40,384 nucleotides of DNA from Lachnospiraceae bacterium (GTDB taxonomy: Bacteria > Bacillota > Clostridia > Lachnospirales > Lachnospiraceae): contig CAAHDV010000031.1 in the NCBI GenBank assembly GCA_900770535.1, positions 1 to 40,384 on the forward strand, read 5' to 3'. Both the position numbers and the translations under genes were made by a program. Of the stretch, positions 25,818 to 33,364 are shown piece after piece (the first letter of the stretch is position 1; each line of letters begins with the position of its first letter). The notes beneath the pieces were generated by a model, which worked only from the letters and a program-made list of their open reading frames with translations, did not search any database and had not been told where the DNA came from.

Positions 25818-26630
25818 ATGAAAAACATTATAATCGATGCAGACACCGGCGCAAATGAATCCTTAGAGGGCGTATTTGAATCCGCTCCGGCTTACATTCA
25901 CGGCGACAACGGCATTGGAAACGTGATCCTGCCGGAGAGCAGCCAGAAACCAATCGCGGAAGCGGCGGAGGATTTTATCATCCGCAAGGCCAACGAACTG
26001 GATGGCGAGCTCATCGTGATCACCACCGGACGCATGACCAACCTGGCAAAGGCTTATCTGAAAGACAAGACCCTGCCGAAAAAACTCAAAAAGGTTGTTT
26101 CCATGGGAGGCTGCATTGATGTTCCGGGCAACATCAATAACTATGCTGAGGCAAATATTCATGGAGACGCAAAAGCAGCAGATATCGTGATGGGAGCGGG
26201 TTTTTGCATGACTCTGGTGGGCCTGGATGTTACCATGAAGACCTTCATCACCGACCGGGATGTGAAAAACCTCTGTGAGTACGCTTCTGAGGAGTGCAGG
26301 CCGATTGCGGAGTATATCCGGGATGTACTGAAATTTTATTTCGAGTTCCACCGCGTATCCATGGGAATGGCCAATGCCTGTGTAGTACACGATCCGCTGG
26401 CCATGCTGATTGCGGAAGACCCGAGCCTGGGCCTTTACAAGATGATCCGTGCCAGGGTGGAATATGAACATGAACCGTTCAAGGGCATGATCAAAAAGGA
26501 TATGGGGTTTGTTCCGAATCTGGACCGGGAAGAGATCACGGCATGCATTGCAGTGGATTCCACTGTGGCAGTAAGACGCCTGTTCTCTGTTTTTCAGGAT
26601 ATGACACCGGGACGGTACAACTGGAATTAG
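25818..26630 (+). CDS. Nucleoside hydrolase-like protein with internal N-terminal deletion
   Basis: Family enzymes cleave ribonucleosides to base and ribose with a Ca2+ held by an N-terminal Asp cluster. The C-terminal three quarters are typical: VITTGRMTNLAKAY, VSMGGCIDVPGNINNYAEANIHGDAKAADIV (conserved Asn/Glu/Asn), TLVGLDVTM and VVHDPLAML (His-Asp). The N-terminus begins IIIDADTGANESLE and jumps directly to HGDNGIGN. About 50-60 residues that normally separate these motifs are missing, and the usual D-x-D-x-G-x-D-D reads DADTGANE, so two Ca2+ Asp are replaced. At 270 residues it is shorter than the usual 300-330. The frame is intact, with AAGGAG upstream. It may be inactive or altered in function. 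It precedes uridine phosphorylase. Confidence 0.85.
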   Translation: MKNIIIDADTGANESLEGVFESAPAYIHGDNGIGNVILPESSQKPIAEAAEDFIIRKANELDGELIVITTGRMTNLAKAYLKDKTLPKKLKKVVSMGGCIDVPGNINNYAEANIHGDAKAADIVMGAGFCMTLVGLDVTMKTFITDRDVKNLCEYASEECRPIAEYIRDVLKFYFEFHRVSMGMANACVVHDPLAMLIAEDPSLGLYKMIRARVEYEHEPFKGMIKKDMGFVPNLDREEITACIAVDSTVAVRRLFSVFQDMTPGRYNWN

Positions 26631-26693
26631 AGAATCAAACGTGGCTGTGACATAGGGCGCAGGCGCGATGACAAATGAAAAGGAGAAACTGGT

Positions 26694-27467
26694 ATGGGAA
26701 AGAAAATGATGCACATTGGCCTGGAACCCGGGGAGGTAGGGCGTTACGTATTTCTGCCGGGAAGTCCAGAACGCACTGAGAAGATCGCAGCATATTTCGA
26801 CAATCCGAAGGAGATTGCGTACAATCGTGAGTTCCGTACCTTTGTCGGAGAACTGGATGGTGTGAAGGTAGCTGTCACCAGTACCGGAATCGGCGGTCCT
26901 TCCGCGGCAATCGCAGTGGAAGAGCTTCATCAATGCGGAGCAGACACCATGCTCCGGGTAGGAACCTGTGCTTCCACTTCCGAAAAAGTCTCCCTGGGAG
27001 ATGTGGTGATTCCGAATGGCGCGGTGAGAATGGAGGGCGTAAGAACCCACTATCTTCCGATTGAGTATCCGGCAGTTCCAGATTTCCAGGTAGTCAAAGC
27101 GGTAGAGCAGGCAGCACAGAAGCTGGAATTCCCGTACAATGTAGGTGTGACCATCACCAAGGCATCCTTTTACACCCAGACCACACCGGAGACCAAGCCG
27201 GTCGGGCCGGAGCTGCTCTACAAATGGCAGGCCTACGAAAAAGGCGGCGCAACCTCCACCAGCATGGAATGTTCCGTTCTGTTCTGTGTCGGAGCATCCT
27301 TAGGTATCCGCACTTCCAGCGTGATGATCAGCGCGACAAATTTTGGAGAGTATTCCAATGACGCGGAGGATTATCCGAGCGGCTGGGAAGAGCGGGGCAT
27401 TGAAGTTGGCATTGAGGCCATGAAGATTATGATCCGGAAGGATAAGGCAGCAGCAAATAAACAGTAA
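26694..27467 (+). CDS. udp: Uridine phosphorylase
   Basis: This enzyme splits uridine with phosphate to uracil and ribose-1-phosphate. The 257-residue PNP_UDP_1 protein has VFLPGSPERTEKIAAYFDN (phosphate loop), YNREFRTFVGELDGVKVAVTSTGIGGPSAAIAVEEL (family signature near 44-79), MLRVGTCAS, and the ribose-binding Met-Glu in TSTSMECSVLF. It ends with a helical tail. AAAAGGAGAAACTGGT precedes the ATG. It lies 63 bases after the nucleoside hydrolase and is probably co-transcribed. The next gene runs toward it with a gap of only 3 bases and no visible terminator. Confidence 0.92.
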   Translation: MGKKMMHIGLEPGEVGRYVFLPGSPERTEKIAAYFDNPKEIAYNREFRTFVGELDGVKVAVTSTGIGGPSAAIAVEELHQCGADTMLRVGTCASTSEKVSLGDVVIPNGAVRMEGVRTHYLPIEYPAVPDFQVVKAVEQAAQKLEFPYNVGVTITKASFYTQTTPETKPVGPELLYKWQAYEKGGATSTSMECSVLFCVGASLGIRTSSVMISATNFGEYSNDAEDYPSGWEERGIEVGIEAMKIMIRKDKAAANKQ

Positions 27468-27470
27468 CGG

Positions 27471-28781
27471 TTACGGCTGAACAGAAAAATCTGTGCCGAT
27501 CTGCACCATGGCCGTAAACGTATCATCATTGAAGTAAACATCAAATTCATCACCGGGGCGGTTCAGGATGCGCTGGATACTCAGCATCCCGAGCCCCCCG
27601 TCTTTTTTACTGGAAAGAATCTTTCCATTTTTCTCCTGAATACTGCCGTTGTAGGCATTCTCCACCAGCATCAGCAGATGATCACCATCCATGCGGGCCT
27701 GAATGCGGATGAACGGATCTTTCTCCATCTTTTTGGAGGCTTCCATGGCATTTTCCAGCAGGTTTCCGATGACAATGCAGAGCGTCAGGTCATCAATCGG
27801 AATATGGGCGGACAGGTCCAGGCGGGCGGTGAAGGAAATCCCTGCCTTTTTTGCGCGCCCGGCGTATTCCTGGATCAGACCATTTACCGCCTGGTTTTCG
27901 CAGAAAATCTGCTGCTCAGAATTTTCCAGTTCCTTCTGAAGATTTTTTAAGTATTTTACCTGCTGTTCCTTATCCATATAAAGAAGAGCGTGGATGTGAT
28001 GCCGGAAATCATGTCGGATGATCCGCACCTGCTCAATGTAGTCCAGGGTCTGGTTGTAGTGCTCCCGCTGTTTGCTGATCATCTGGCGGGCAAAGGTCAG
28101 TTCTTCTTCCGTCTGCTTGCGTTTTACGATCTGGGCAGTGCTGTTTAAGGTGAGTATATAGAGTAAAAGCAGGCTGATGCAGAGGACCAGAAAGAAAAAC
28201 AGCAGACTATGACTCTGACCGGAGGAGAGGCCATAAGGAAACAGTGTGCGTTCACCGGTCAGCTCGATAAACAGAAACAGGGCCGGGTAAGCAGCTAACA
28301 GCAGAGAAAAGCGGGAAGAGAGGCTTCCAAAAATTTCTCTTGCCCGCTTTTTCATCCAGAAGTGTACGAACAGGCAGCAAAGCGAGGCGCTGAGAAGAGA
28401 AATGAGAGTGCAGAGCTGTTCTTCGGAAAGCGGGATGAATGCCTGGAAGCACCAGACAGCAAAGCGGTTCAGGAACGAAGAAAGATCAGCGAGCATCCAT
28501 GCGGACAGATAAAAAAACAGTTTTTTTACAGCGGAGCCACGGAAAAAGACCAGAAGCACAAGAAAAAACAGGCACGAAAAAAAGCCCTGGAAGATCCAGA
28601 AGGTACGGTCCGGAATGTGAAACAGGGACTGGGTAAAGATCATGATGACCCACAGATAAACGGAGCAGGCGGCAATGGTCTCCCGGTTTTTCTGTTTCGG
28701 TTCCAGGCAGAGGAAGATGGGCATCATGCGCACGGAAAGGTTGATCAGATCCTGAAATACATGGCAGGCTGCATCGTTCAT
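27471..28781 (-). CDS. AgrC-like (GHKL) sensor histidine kinase
   Basis: This 436-residue kinase has about six membrane helices in its first 215 residues. A coiled linker follows (KQTEEELTFARQMISKQREHY). The phospho-acceptor region RIIRHDFRHHIHAL carries His257, and a GHKL ATPase has N-box NLLENAMEAS, then VENAYNGSI and G-box GGLGMLSIQRIL. This is the HPK10 layout used by AgrC-type peptide sensors and also by BtsS/LytS-like metabolite sensors. AAGGAG lies about 10 bases before the ATG at 28781. It is downstream of the LytTR regulator with a 76-base gap. No autoinducer peptide or AgrB gene is near, so a metabolite signal linked to the divergent symporter is more likely. Confidence 0.9.
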   Translation of the reverse strand: MNDAACHVFQDLINLSVRMMPIFLCLEPKQKNRETIAACSVYLWVIMIFTQSLFHIPDRTFWIFQGFFSCLFFLVLLVFFRGSAVKKLFFYLSAWMLADLSSFLNRFAVWCFQAFIPLSEEQLCTLISLLSASLCCLFVHFWMKKRAREIFGSLSSRFSLLLAAYPALFLFIELTGERTLFPYGLSSGQSHSLLFFFLVLCISLLLLYILTLNSTAQIVKRKQTEEELTFARQMISKQREHYNQTLDYIEQVRIIRHDFRHHIHALLYMDKEQQVKYLKNLQKELENSEQQIFCENQAVNGLIQEYAGRAKKAGISFTARLDLSAHIPIDDLTLCIVIGNLLENAMEASKKMEKDPFIRIQARMDGDHLLMLVENAYNGSIQEKNGKILSSKKDGGLGMLSIQRILNRPGDEFDVYFNDDTFTAMVQIGTDFSVQP

Positions 28782-28857
28782 GAGTAAGCTTCTCCTTTGA
28801 CGCTGCAGCTGGGAGCGGACTTGATCCGGTAGATGACAGAATCAGGCCCTGCAGTCC

Positions 28858-29565
28858 CTAGCGCAGGCGGTAATGATAGTAGGCGTTTTTGGCTTCCTTA
28901 TAGAAAGCGCGGGAAATGGGAATGGAAGTGCCGTCTTCCATCTGGAATGAGGAATCTTCCAGAGTGTGAACATGGACCAGATTTACGATGTAGCTCTGGT
29001 GGCAGCGCAGAAAGATATTCTGTTCCGCAACCGATTCCAGGATGACGGAAAGTTTCTGGCTGAGAGGAATAATGCTGCCATCGGTGAGCGTGGCGTAAAC
29101 CTTATGGAGCCGGTTTTCAAAGTGGGAAATGCGTTCCAGGGGCAGGTTTACCGGTACACGGTTCACGACAACGGAGAGACAGGCATCCGGGAGAGAAAAC
29201 TTTTGCCGGCAGACCCGGTCCATGGTCTCTTCGAAGTCTTCCCATCGAACCGGTTTTAACAGAAAACCAGAAGCACAGACCCGGTAGCTGTCCACAGCAG
29301 ATTCCAGGGAAGAGGTGATAAATATAATGACTGGATCCGAATATAATTTTAAGAGATCTGCCGCGCCCTGGATGCCGCTTTTTCCTGGCATCAGCACATC
29401 AAGAAGATACAGATCATAAGATGTTCCGGTGTCCAGTACAGCCTGCACGGAATCAAAAATTTCAAATTCCGCAGGCCGTTTCCGGGCTTCAAAATAGTGT
29501 CTTGCGTACTGTTCCACCAGTTCCCGTTCTTCTCTTGTATCATCGCATATGGCTATCTTCAGCAT
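28858..29565 (-). CDS. LytTR family response regulator
   Basis: The 235-residue regulator has a receiver domain beginning KIAICDDTREE, phospho-acceptor D56 in LYLLDVLMPGKSG, and K in FLLKPVRW. A LytTR DNA-binding domain follows (about 130-235), with the typical FLRCHQSYIVNLVHVHTLEDSSF and IPISRAFYKEAKNAYYHY. The start at 29565 is chosen for TCAGGAGATAAAACT upstream; the open frame reaches 29667 without a signal and crosses the intergenic region. It is first of the pair with the AgrC-like kinase and divergent from the symporter at 29727. Direct repeats at 29581-29612 are a candidate binding site. Confidence 0.92.
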   Translation of the reverse strand: MLKIAICDDTREERELVEQYARHYFEARKRPAEFEIFDSVQAVLDTGTSYDLYLLDVLMPGKSGIQGAADLLKLYSDPVIIFITSSLESAVDSYRVCASGFLLKPVRWEDFEETMDRVCRQKFSLPDACLSVVVNRVPVNLPLERISHFENRLHKVYATLTDGSIIPLSQKLSVILESVAEQNIFLRCHQSYIVNLVHVHTLEDSSFQMEDGTSIPISRAFYKEAKNAYYHYRLR

Positions 29566-29580
29566 AGTTTTATCTCCTGA

Positions 29581-29612
29581 TTGCAGATTTGGTTCTGTTT
29601 TTGCAGAATTGG
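29581..29612. promoter_or_regulatory. Direct repeats with 20-base period, candidate LytTR site
   Basis: TTGCAGATTTGG (29581-29592) and TTGCAGAATTGG (29601-29612) differ at one position and are exactly 20 bases apart. LytTR regulators usually bind two 9-bp direct repeats about two helix turns apart. The site is about 50-80 bases upstream of a weak plus-strand -10 (TATACA, 29661-29666), a good place for activating the symporter. It also overlaps the leader of the regulator gene. A small hairpin (ACAACTT/AAGTTGT, 29664-29684) lies in the symporter leader. Confidence 0.55.
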
Positions 29613-29726
29613 CAGTTTTGCACACATCAAACCTGTGGTAAACTGAAAACATAAACAATTTATACAACTTTTCGGCGAAGTTGTCAAAACCTTTATTTTT
29701 TTATTATACCATAGGAGGGAAAAGGT

Positions 29727-31184
29727 ATGGGTACAAACATTATTGTTACAGCTATCGTTATCGTGTATCTGCTGTTCATGCTGTGGATCGGCTGGTATTC
29801 TTCCACGAAGATCACCAATAACACAGACTTCATGGTAGCAGGCAGACGCCTGGGACCGCTACTGATGGCCGGTACACTGGCTGCAACCGAGATCGGCGGT
29901 GGAAGCTCCCTGGGCGTTGTTCAGAATGGTATGTCGGGTTACGGCTTGAGCGCATCCTGGTATATTACCACCATGGGTATCGCGTTCATTATTTTAAGCT
30001 TTATTGCGCCGAAGTTCCGTGCAGCAACGGTTAAGACCGTTCCGGAGTATTTCCGCAGACGTTACGGCAAGGAGTGCGGACTGATCACCGCTGTGATCAT
30101 GCTGCTTCCGCTGGTAGGACTGACTGCAGGACAGTTCATTGCTTCTGCGGTTATTCTGTCTACCATGTTAAATATTGATTACCAGGTAGCAGTTATCATT
30201 GTAGCAGTGGTTGTTACCGTTTATTCAATCATGGGCGGTCTGTGGAGCGTTACCCTGACCGACTTTGTACAGGTTTTCCTGATCGTCATCGGCATGATCA
30301 TCGCGGTTCCGTTTGCCATGAATTACGCAGGCGGCTGGAGCAGCATCTCCGCAAACATTCCGGAAGGAACCATGAACCTGTTTGAAGGTTATGACCTGTT
30401 TGGCATCATTTCCCTTGTCATCATGTATACTGCAACCTTCTCCGTAGGACAGGAAGCAGTATCCCGTTTCTACGCAGCAAAGGATGAGAAGGCAGCTAAG
30501 GGCGGTGCATGGCTGGCAGCTCTGGTCAACTTCATCTACGCATTCATTCCGACCATCCTGGGTATCATCACCCTGGCTCTGATCAATATGGGCAAGTTCA
30601 GTTCTGATCAGTTCGCGTCTGTAGGCGCACGTTACGCGCTTCCGGTTCTGGCCATCAACACCATGCCGGCACTGATCTGTGGACTTCTGTTTGCAGGCAT
30701 CATTTCCGCAACCATGTCCAGCTCCGACTCTGACCTTCTGGGCGCAGGTTCCATTTTCGCGAATGATATTTACAAAGCAGTCTTAAAACCAGATGCATCC
30801 AGTGAGTCTGTCATGAAAGTCACCAAGATCGTGATGTGCCTGGTAGGCGTGGCTTCCATGCTCATCGCGCTGTTCAACACCCAGAGCATTGTTTCTATCT
30901 TAATGTTCTGCTTCACCTTACGTGCGGCTGGTTCCTTCTTCCCGTACGTGATGGGACATTACTGGAAGAAAGCATCCACCGCAGGAACCATTGCTTCCTT
31001 ACTTGCAGGAACCATTGTGGTTGTGTACCTGGAGCATATTTCCAAGGGCGTGCTGTTTGGTATTAAGTTCAGCCAGCCGATCATCCCGGGCCTGGTTGCG
31101 GCATTCATTGGATTCGTAGTATTCTCCAAGCTGATGCCGCCGAAGGTAGAGACCACCGAGCTGGCACCGGAGGAAGAGGACTAA
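29727..31184 (+). CDS. Sodium:solute symporter (SSS family)
   Basis: The 485-residue transporter has about 13 membrane segments. TDFMVAGRRLGPLLMAGTLAATEIGGGSSLG is the SSS opening, VKTVPEYFRRRYG lies in the first loop, YSIMGGLWSVTLTDFVQ follows, and ISATMSSSDSDLLGAGSIFANDIYK contains the Ser pair of the Na2 site. Such proteins bring in proline, pantothenate, sugars or organic acids with Na+; the substrate is not readable. AGGAGGG sits 7 bases before the ATG. It is alone on its transcript, divergent from the LytTR/AgrC-like pair, as in other metabolite-sensing two-component/transporter pairs. Confidence 0.93.
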   Translation: MGTNIIVTAIVIVYLLFMLWIGWYSSTKITNNTDFMVAGRRLGPLLMAGTLAATEIGGGSSLGVVQNGMSGYGLSASWYITTMGIAFIILSFIAPKFRAATVKTVPEYFRRRYGKECGLITAVIMLLPLVGLTAGQFIASAVILSTMLNIDYQVAVIIVAVVVTVYSIMGGLWSVTLTDFVQVFLIVIGMIIAVPFAMNYAGGWSSISANIPEGTMNLFEGYDLFGIISLVIMYTATFSVGQEAVSRFYAAKDEKAAKGGAWLAALVNFIYAFIPTILGIITLALINMGKFSSDQFASVGARYALPVLAINTMPALICGLLFAGIISATMSSSDSDLLGAGSIFANDIYKAVLKPDASSESVMKVTKIVMCLVGVASMLIALFNTQSIVSILMFCFTLRAAGSFFPYVMGHYWKKASTAGTIASLLAGTIVVVYLEHISKGVLFGIKFSQPIIPGLVAAFIGFVVFSKLMPPKVETTELAPEEED

Positions 31185-31207
31185 AGGTGTAGAAAGTAAA
31201 TAATAGT

Positions 31208-31258
31208 GCAAAGAAAGAACCCGGTGGACCGTGATGGCCCGCCGGGTTCTTTCTTTGC
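31208..31258. terminator. Strong bidirectional terminator
   Basis: A perfect 17-base inverted repeat (GCAAAGAAAGAACCCGG and its complement) runs from 31208 to 31258, with GC-rich pairing in the loop. It lies between the convergent symporter and MATE genes and offers T-rich 3' arms on both strands. Confidence 0.9.
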
Positions 31259-31262
31259 AGGT

Positions 31263-32600
31263 TTATTTTAGCTGCTTCCATTTTCCTGTCCGGTAATACC
31301 CGTAGGAGATCAGGAAGTTTGCGAGCCATCCCAGCGGCACGGCGTACCATACCATGGCAATACCGTAGACCGGGGCACCGAATTTGGCAATGAGCACCCG
31401 CAGTCCCAGGTTTACCAGATTGGCGATGGTAAAGACTTTTACGGCACCGGCGCCGCGCAGAATGCCGTCGACCGCCATCTTAAAGCCAATCATGCAGAAA
31501 AAGAATCCGATGAATTTCAGATAACCTTCTCCGGTAGCAACTGTCTGGGCAGATGGAGCACCGTCCAGGAATAACGCGATCAGAGGGCGGTGGAGCAGTT
31601 CCAGAAACAGACACAGAATGACGGCGGTAATGGCGACCATGATGTTGGCAGCACGGTATCCAAGGGGAATCCGTTCGTGTTTCTCTGCGCCAATGTTCTG
31701 GGCTGTATAGGAGGAAAGGGCATTTCCGATGGCGGACATAGGAACCACGCAGAGGGATTCAATCCGCATGCTGGCAGAAAATCCGGCCAGGATCTGTGTG
31801 CCAAAGCCGTTTACCACTGACTGGACCAGCATCATTCCGATGGAAACCGTGGACTGCTGGAGAATGGATGGCAGTGCGATGCGGGACATGGAGGAAAACT
31901 CTGCCTTACTGAACCAGGTTTCTGCTTTCCCATCTAACCGGCGGAGTGTGCGCAGGAAGATGAGGAAGGAACAGACTGCTGAAATGCCCTGGGCAATAAA
32001 GGTTGCGTAAGCAGCACCGGCAACGCCGAGATGCAGGGTGGCCACCATATACAGATCCAGGAAGATGTTCAGCACTGAGGAGAAAATCAGCAGATACAGC
32101 GGAATCCGCGATTCACCGAGAGCATTGAACATGGAAGAGAGGATGTTGTACATAAACAAAAAGGGCAGGCCGTAAAAGTAAATGTTTAAGTAGATTACAG
32201 CAATGTCCATGGCATCAGCCGGGGTATTTAAGGCTTCCATGATCTGTCGACTGAAGCATAGGCCAATGCCACCAAGCAGCAGGCTGATGAGCAGGAAGGA
32301 AAGCATGGCGGTGCGGATGCTGTTTTTCATGCGGATGTAGGCATGTCCGCCGAAGTGCTGGCTGATGATGACCGACGCGCCGATGCCGCCGCCGATGGCG
32401 ACACAGATAAAAATGCTGGTCAGCGCATAGGACGCACCGACCGCGGCCAGTGCAGTTTCTCCTACATAATGTCCCACAATGGCAGAGTCTACAATGGTGT
32501 ATGCCTGCTGGAACAGATTTCCAATGATCATAGGAAGCGCAAAGGCAAACAGTGCCCGGGATGGCTTTTCTGTGATCAGATAGTCTTTATTTTTGTTCAT
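31263..32600 (-). CDS. MATE family efflux transporter
   Basis: The 445-residue protein has 12 membrane segments in two MatE halves. The N-half has ALFAFALPMIIGNLFQQAYTIVDSAIVGHYVG (family start) and GGGIGASVIISQHFGG; the C-half has SRIALPSILQQSTVSIGMMLVQSVVNGFG and an MSAIGNALSSYTAQNIGA motif. MATE pumps export drugs or cationic metabolites using Na+ or H+. Its ATG overlaps the stop of the arsR-like gene by 4 bases (ATGA), showing coupling. The substrate is unknown. Confidence 0.95.
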   Translation of the reverse strand: MNKNKDYLITEKPSRALFAFALPMIIGNLFQQAYTIVDSAIVGHYVGETALAAVGASYALTSIFICVAIGGGIGASVIISQHFGGHAYIRMKNSIRTAMLSFLLISLLLGGIGLCFSRQIMEALNTPADAMDIAVIYLNIYFYGLPFLFMYNILSSMFNALGESRIPLYLLIFSSVLNIFLDLYMVATLHLGVAGAAYATFIAQGISAVCSFLIFLRTLRRLDGKAETWFSKAEFSSMSRIALPSILQQSTVSIGMMLVQSVVNGFGTQILAGFSASMRIESLCVVPMSAIGNALSSYTAQNIGAEKHERIPLGYRAANIMVAITAVILCLFLELLHRPLIALFLDGAPSAQTVATGEGYLKFIGFFFCMIGFKMAVDGILRGAGAVKVFTIANLVNLGLRVLIAKFGAPVYGIAMVWYAVPLGWLANFLISYGYYRTGKWKQLK

Positions 32601-32944
32601 GATTTTCTGGAAGCTCCTCTCCGGCTGCAGGATGCAGCAAATTCGCAGTCACAGTTTTCCTGATCCCAGTGTGTTTTTTCTGTTTCTGACAGCGCCTGGC
32701 AAAGGGCATTGGCAGCCCGAAGCATCAGGTCTTTGTTCACCTGGTAATGCATCTGGTAATCGATTCGCAGGCCGGTGACCAGTCCGCAGTTTTTTAATAC
32801 CTGCAGGTGCTGGGATACCGCCGATTCACTGATGCCCAGTTTGGCGGAAAGCGCCTTGCCACAGTAATGATGATTCAGTAAAAGCATGAGAATCTGGTAG
32901 CGTGTGGGCATGGTGATGATATGAAGCAATTCAAGATCAGTCAT
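32597..32944 (-). CDS. ArsR-type winged-helix regulator with C-terminal cysteine cluster
   Basis: This 115-residue protein has an ArsR fold: MPTRYQILMLLL, CGKALSAKLGISESAVSQHLQVLKNCGLVTGLRIDYQMHYQV. The recognition helix is SESAVSQHLQVLK and the wing follows. The last 25 residues carry ENCDCEFAASC, three Cys able to bind a metal or thiol-reactive compound. Lone Cys residues are also in CGK and NCG. It is co-translated with the MATE pump and is probably its repressor. The AT-rich upstream region (32945-33000) has CTTAATAAAG / CTATTACTTAAT, a rough dyad that could be the operator. Confidence 0.9.
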   Translation of the reverse strand: MTDLELLHIITMPTRYQILMLLLNHHYCGKALSAKLGISESAVSQHLQVLKNCGLVTGLRIDYQMHYQVNKDLMLRAANALCQALSETEKTHWDQENCDCEFAASCSRRGASRKS

Positions 32945-33054
32945 GAGTGTCTCCTTTTATAATAAATCATTTGCTTAATAAAGCTATTACTTAATTATAG
33001 GGAGAAAAAAATAAAAGTCAAGTATCTGTAATTCATAGATGGAAAAGATTGACA

Positions 33055-33141
33055 ATGGTTACATATTCCGATTTGTTCCAGTTTGTAATTATGCTTTGTG
33101 CTGTAATCACGCTCGTTTTATACTTTACGCATAAAAAATAG
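33055..33141 (+). CDS. Holin-like type I toxin, 28 residues
   Basis: A 28-codon gene runs ATG 33055 to TAG 33139-33141. The peptide starts MVTYSDLFQFVIMLCAVITL and ends with a hydrophobic run and a basic YFTHKK tail. This matches the layout and N-terminal wording of the putative holin-like toxin family (Pfam Hol_Tox), small membrane toxins of type I toxin-antitoxin loci in Firmicutes. GGAAAAG lies about 7 bases upstream. A 7-base inverted repeat starting in the stop codon (TAGCGCC / GGCGCTA) follows, a usual feature of these loci. The antisense RNA antitoxin is expected from the other strand but was not located with certainty. Confidence 0.75.
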   Translation: MVTYSDLFQFVIMLCAVITLVLYFTHKK

Positions 33142-33170
33142 CGCCCTCGTCCTGGTAAGATAAGGCGCTA
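33139..33170. terminator. Inverted repeat at the toxin stop codon
   Basis: TAGCGCC (33139-33145) and GGCGCTA (33164-33170) pair perfectly around an 18-base loop that has some inner pairing (CTCGTCC region). In holin-like toxin loci the corresponding hairpin is where toxin mRNA and antisense RNA meet; it can serve either transcript. Confidence 0.6.
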
Positions 33171-33196
33171 GACATTCTTTATAAGTTGTTAAATAA

Positions 33197-33364
33197 GTTG
33201 CAAATAAAATTTTACTTGAAAATTTCACTGTAAAGCAGATTGAGGAGCGGGGATATGAAAAGGACCTGCTGGCAGTGGGAATTCCAGTGGATAGAATCTA
33301 CAAACTGGGCTTTCCGTATGCAATCAGCGGATCCCCGCTTTTTACACCGAGACTTAAAGTGTAA
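33197..33364 (+). pseudogene. C-terminal remnant of a PD-(D/E)XK (PDDEXK_9-like) nuclease-domain protein
   Basis: A plus-strand frame open from 33197 reads KQIEERGYEKDLLAVGIP, then VDRIYKLGF (33233-33313). This is the wording of the last helix and strand in the AAA-ATPase-like/PDDEXK_9 family common in gut Clostridia and Bacteroidetes. The frame has no start and stops at 33362, already inside the antisense of the M14 gene; the rest of the protein is absent. It is a broken end left by deletion or insertion. Its junction coincides with the last codons of the M14 gene at about 33298. Confidence 0.5.

Noticed and set aside
25863..27050. A 395-codon open frame on the minus strand
   Set aside because: It is antisense to the nucleoside hydrolase and uridine phosphorylase genes, has no ribosome site, and its composition (many His, Cys, Ser) is that of a shadow frame.
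27468..27470. Overlapping terminator between udp and the AgrC-like kinase
   Set aside because: The two stops are 3 bases apart and no hairpin with T-run is visible on either strand; the ends of these transcripts remain unexplained.
29681..29709. Promoter TTGTCA-17-TTATAC for the symporter
   Set aside because: The start point would fall inside the ribosome site AGGAGGG (29713-29719), leaving no usable leader.
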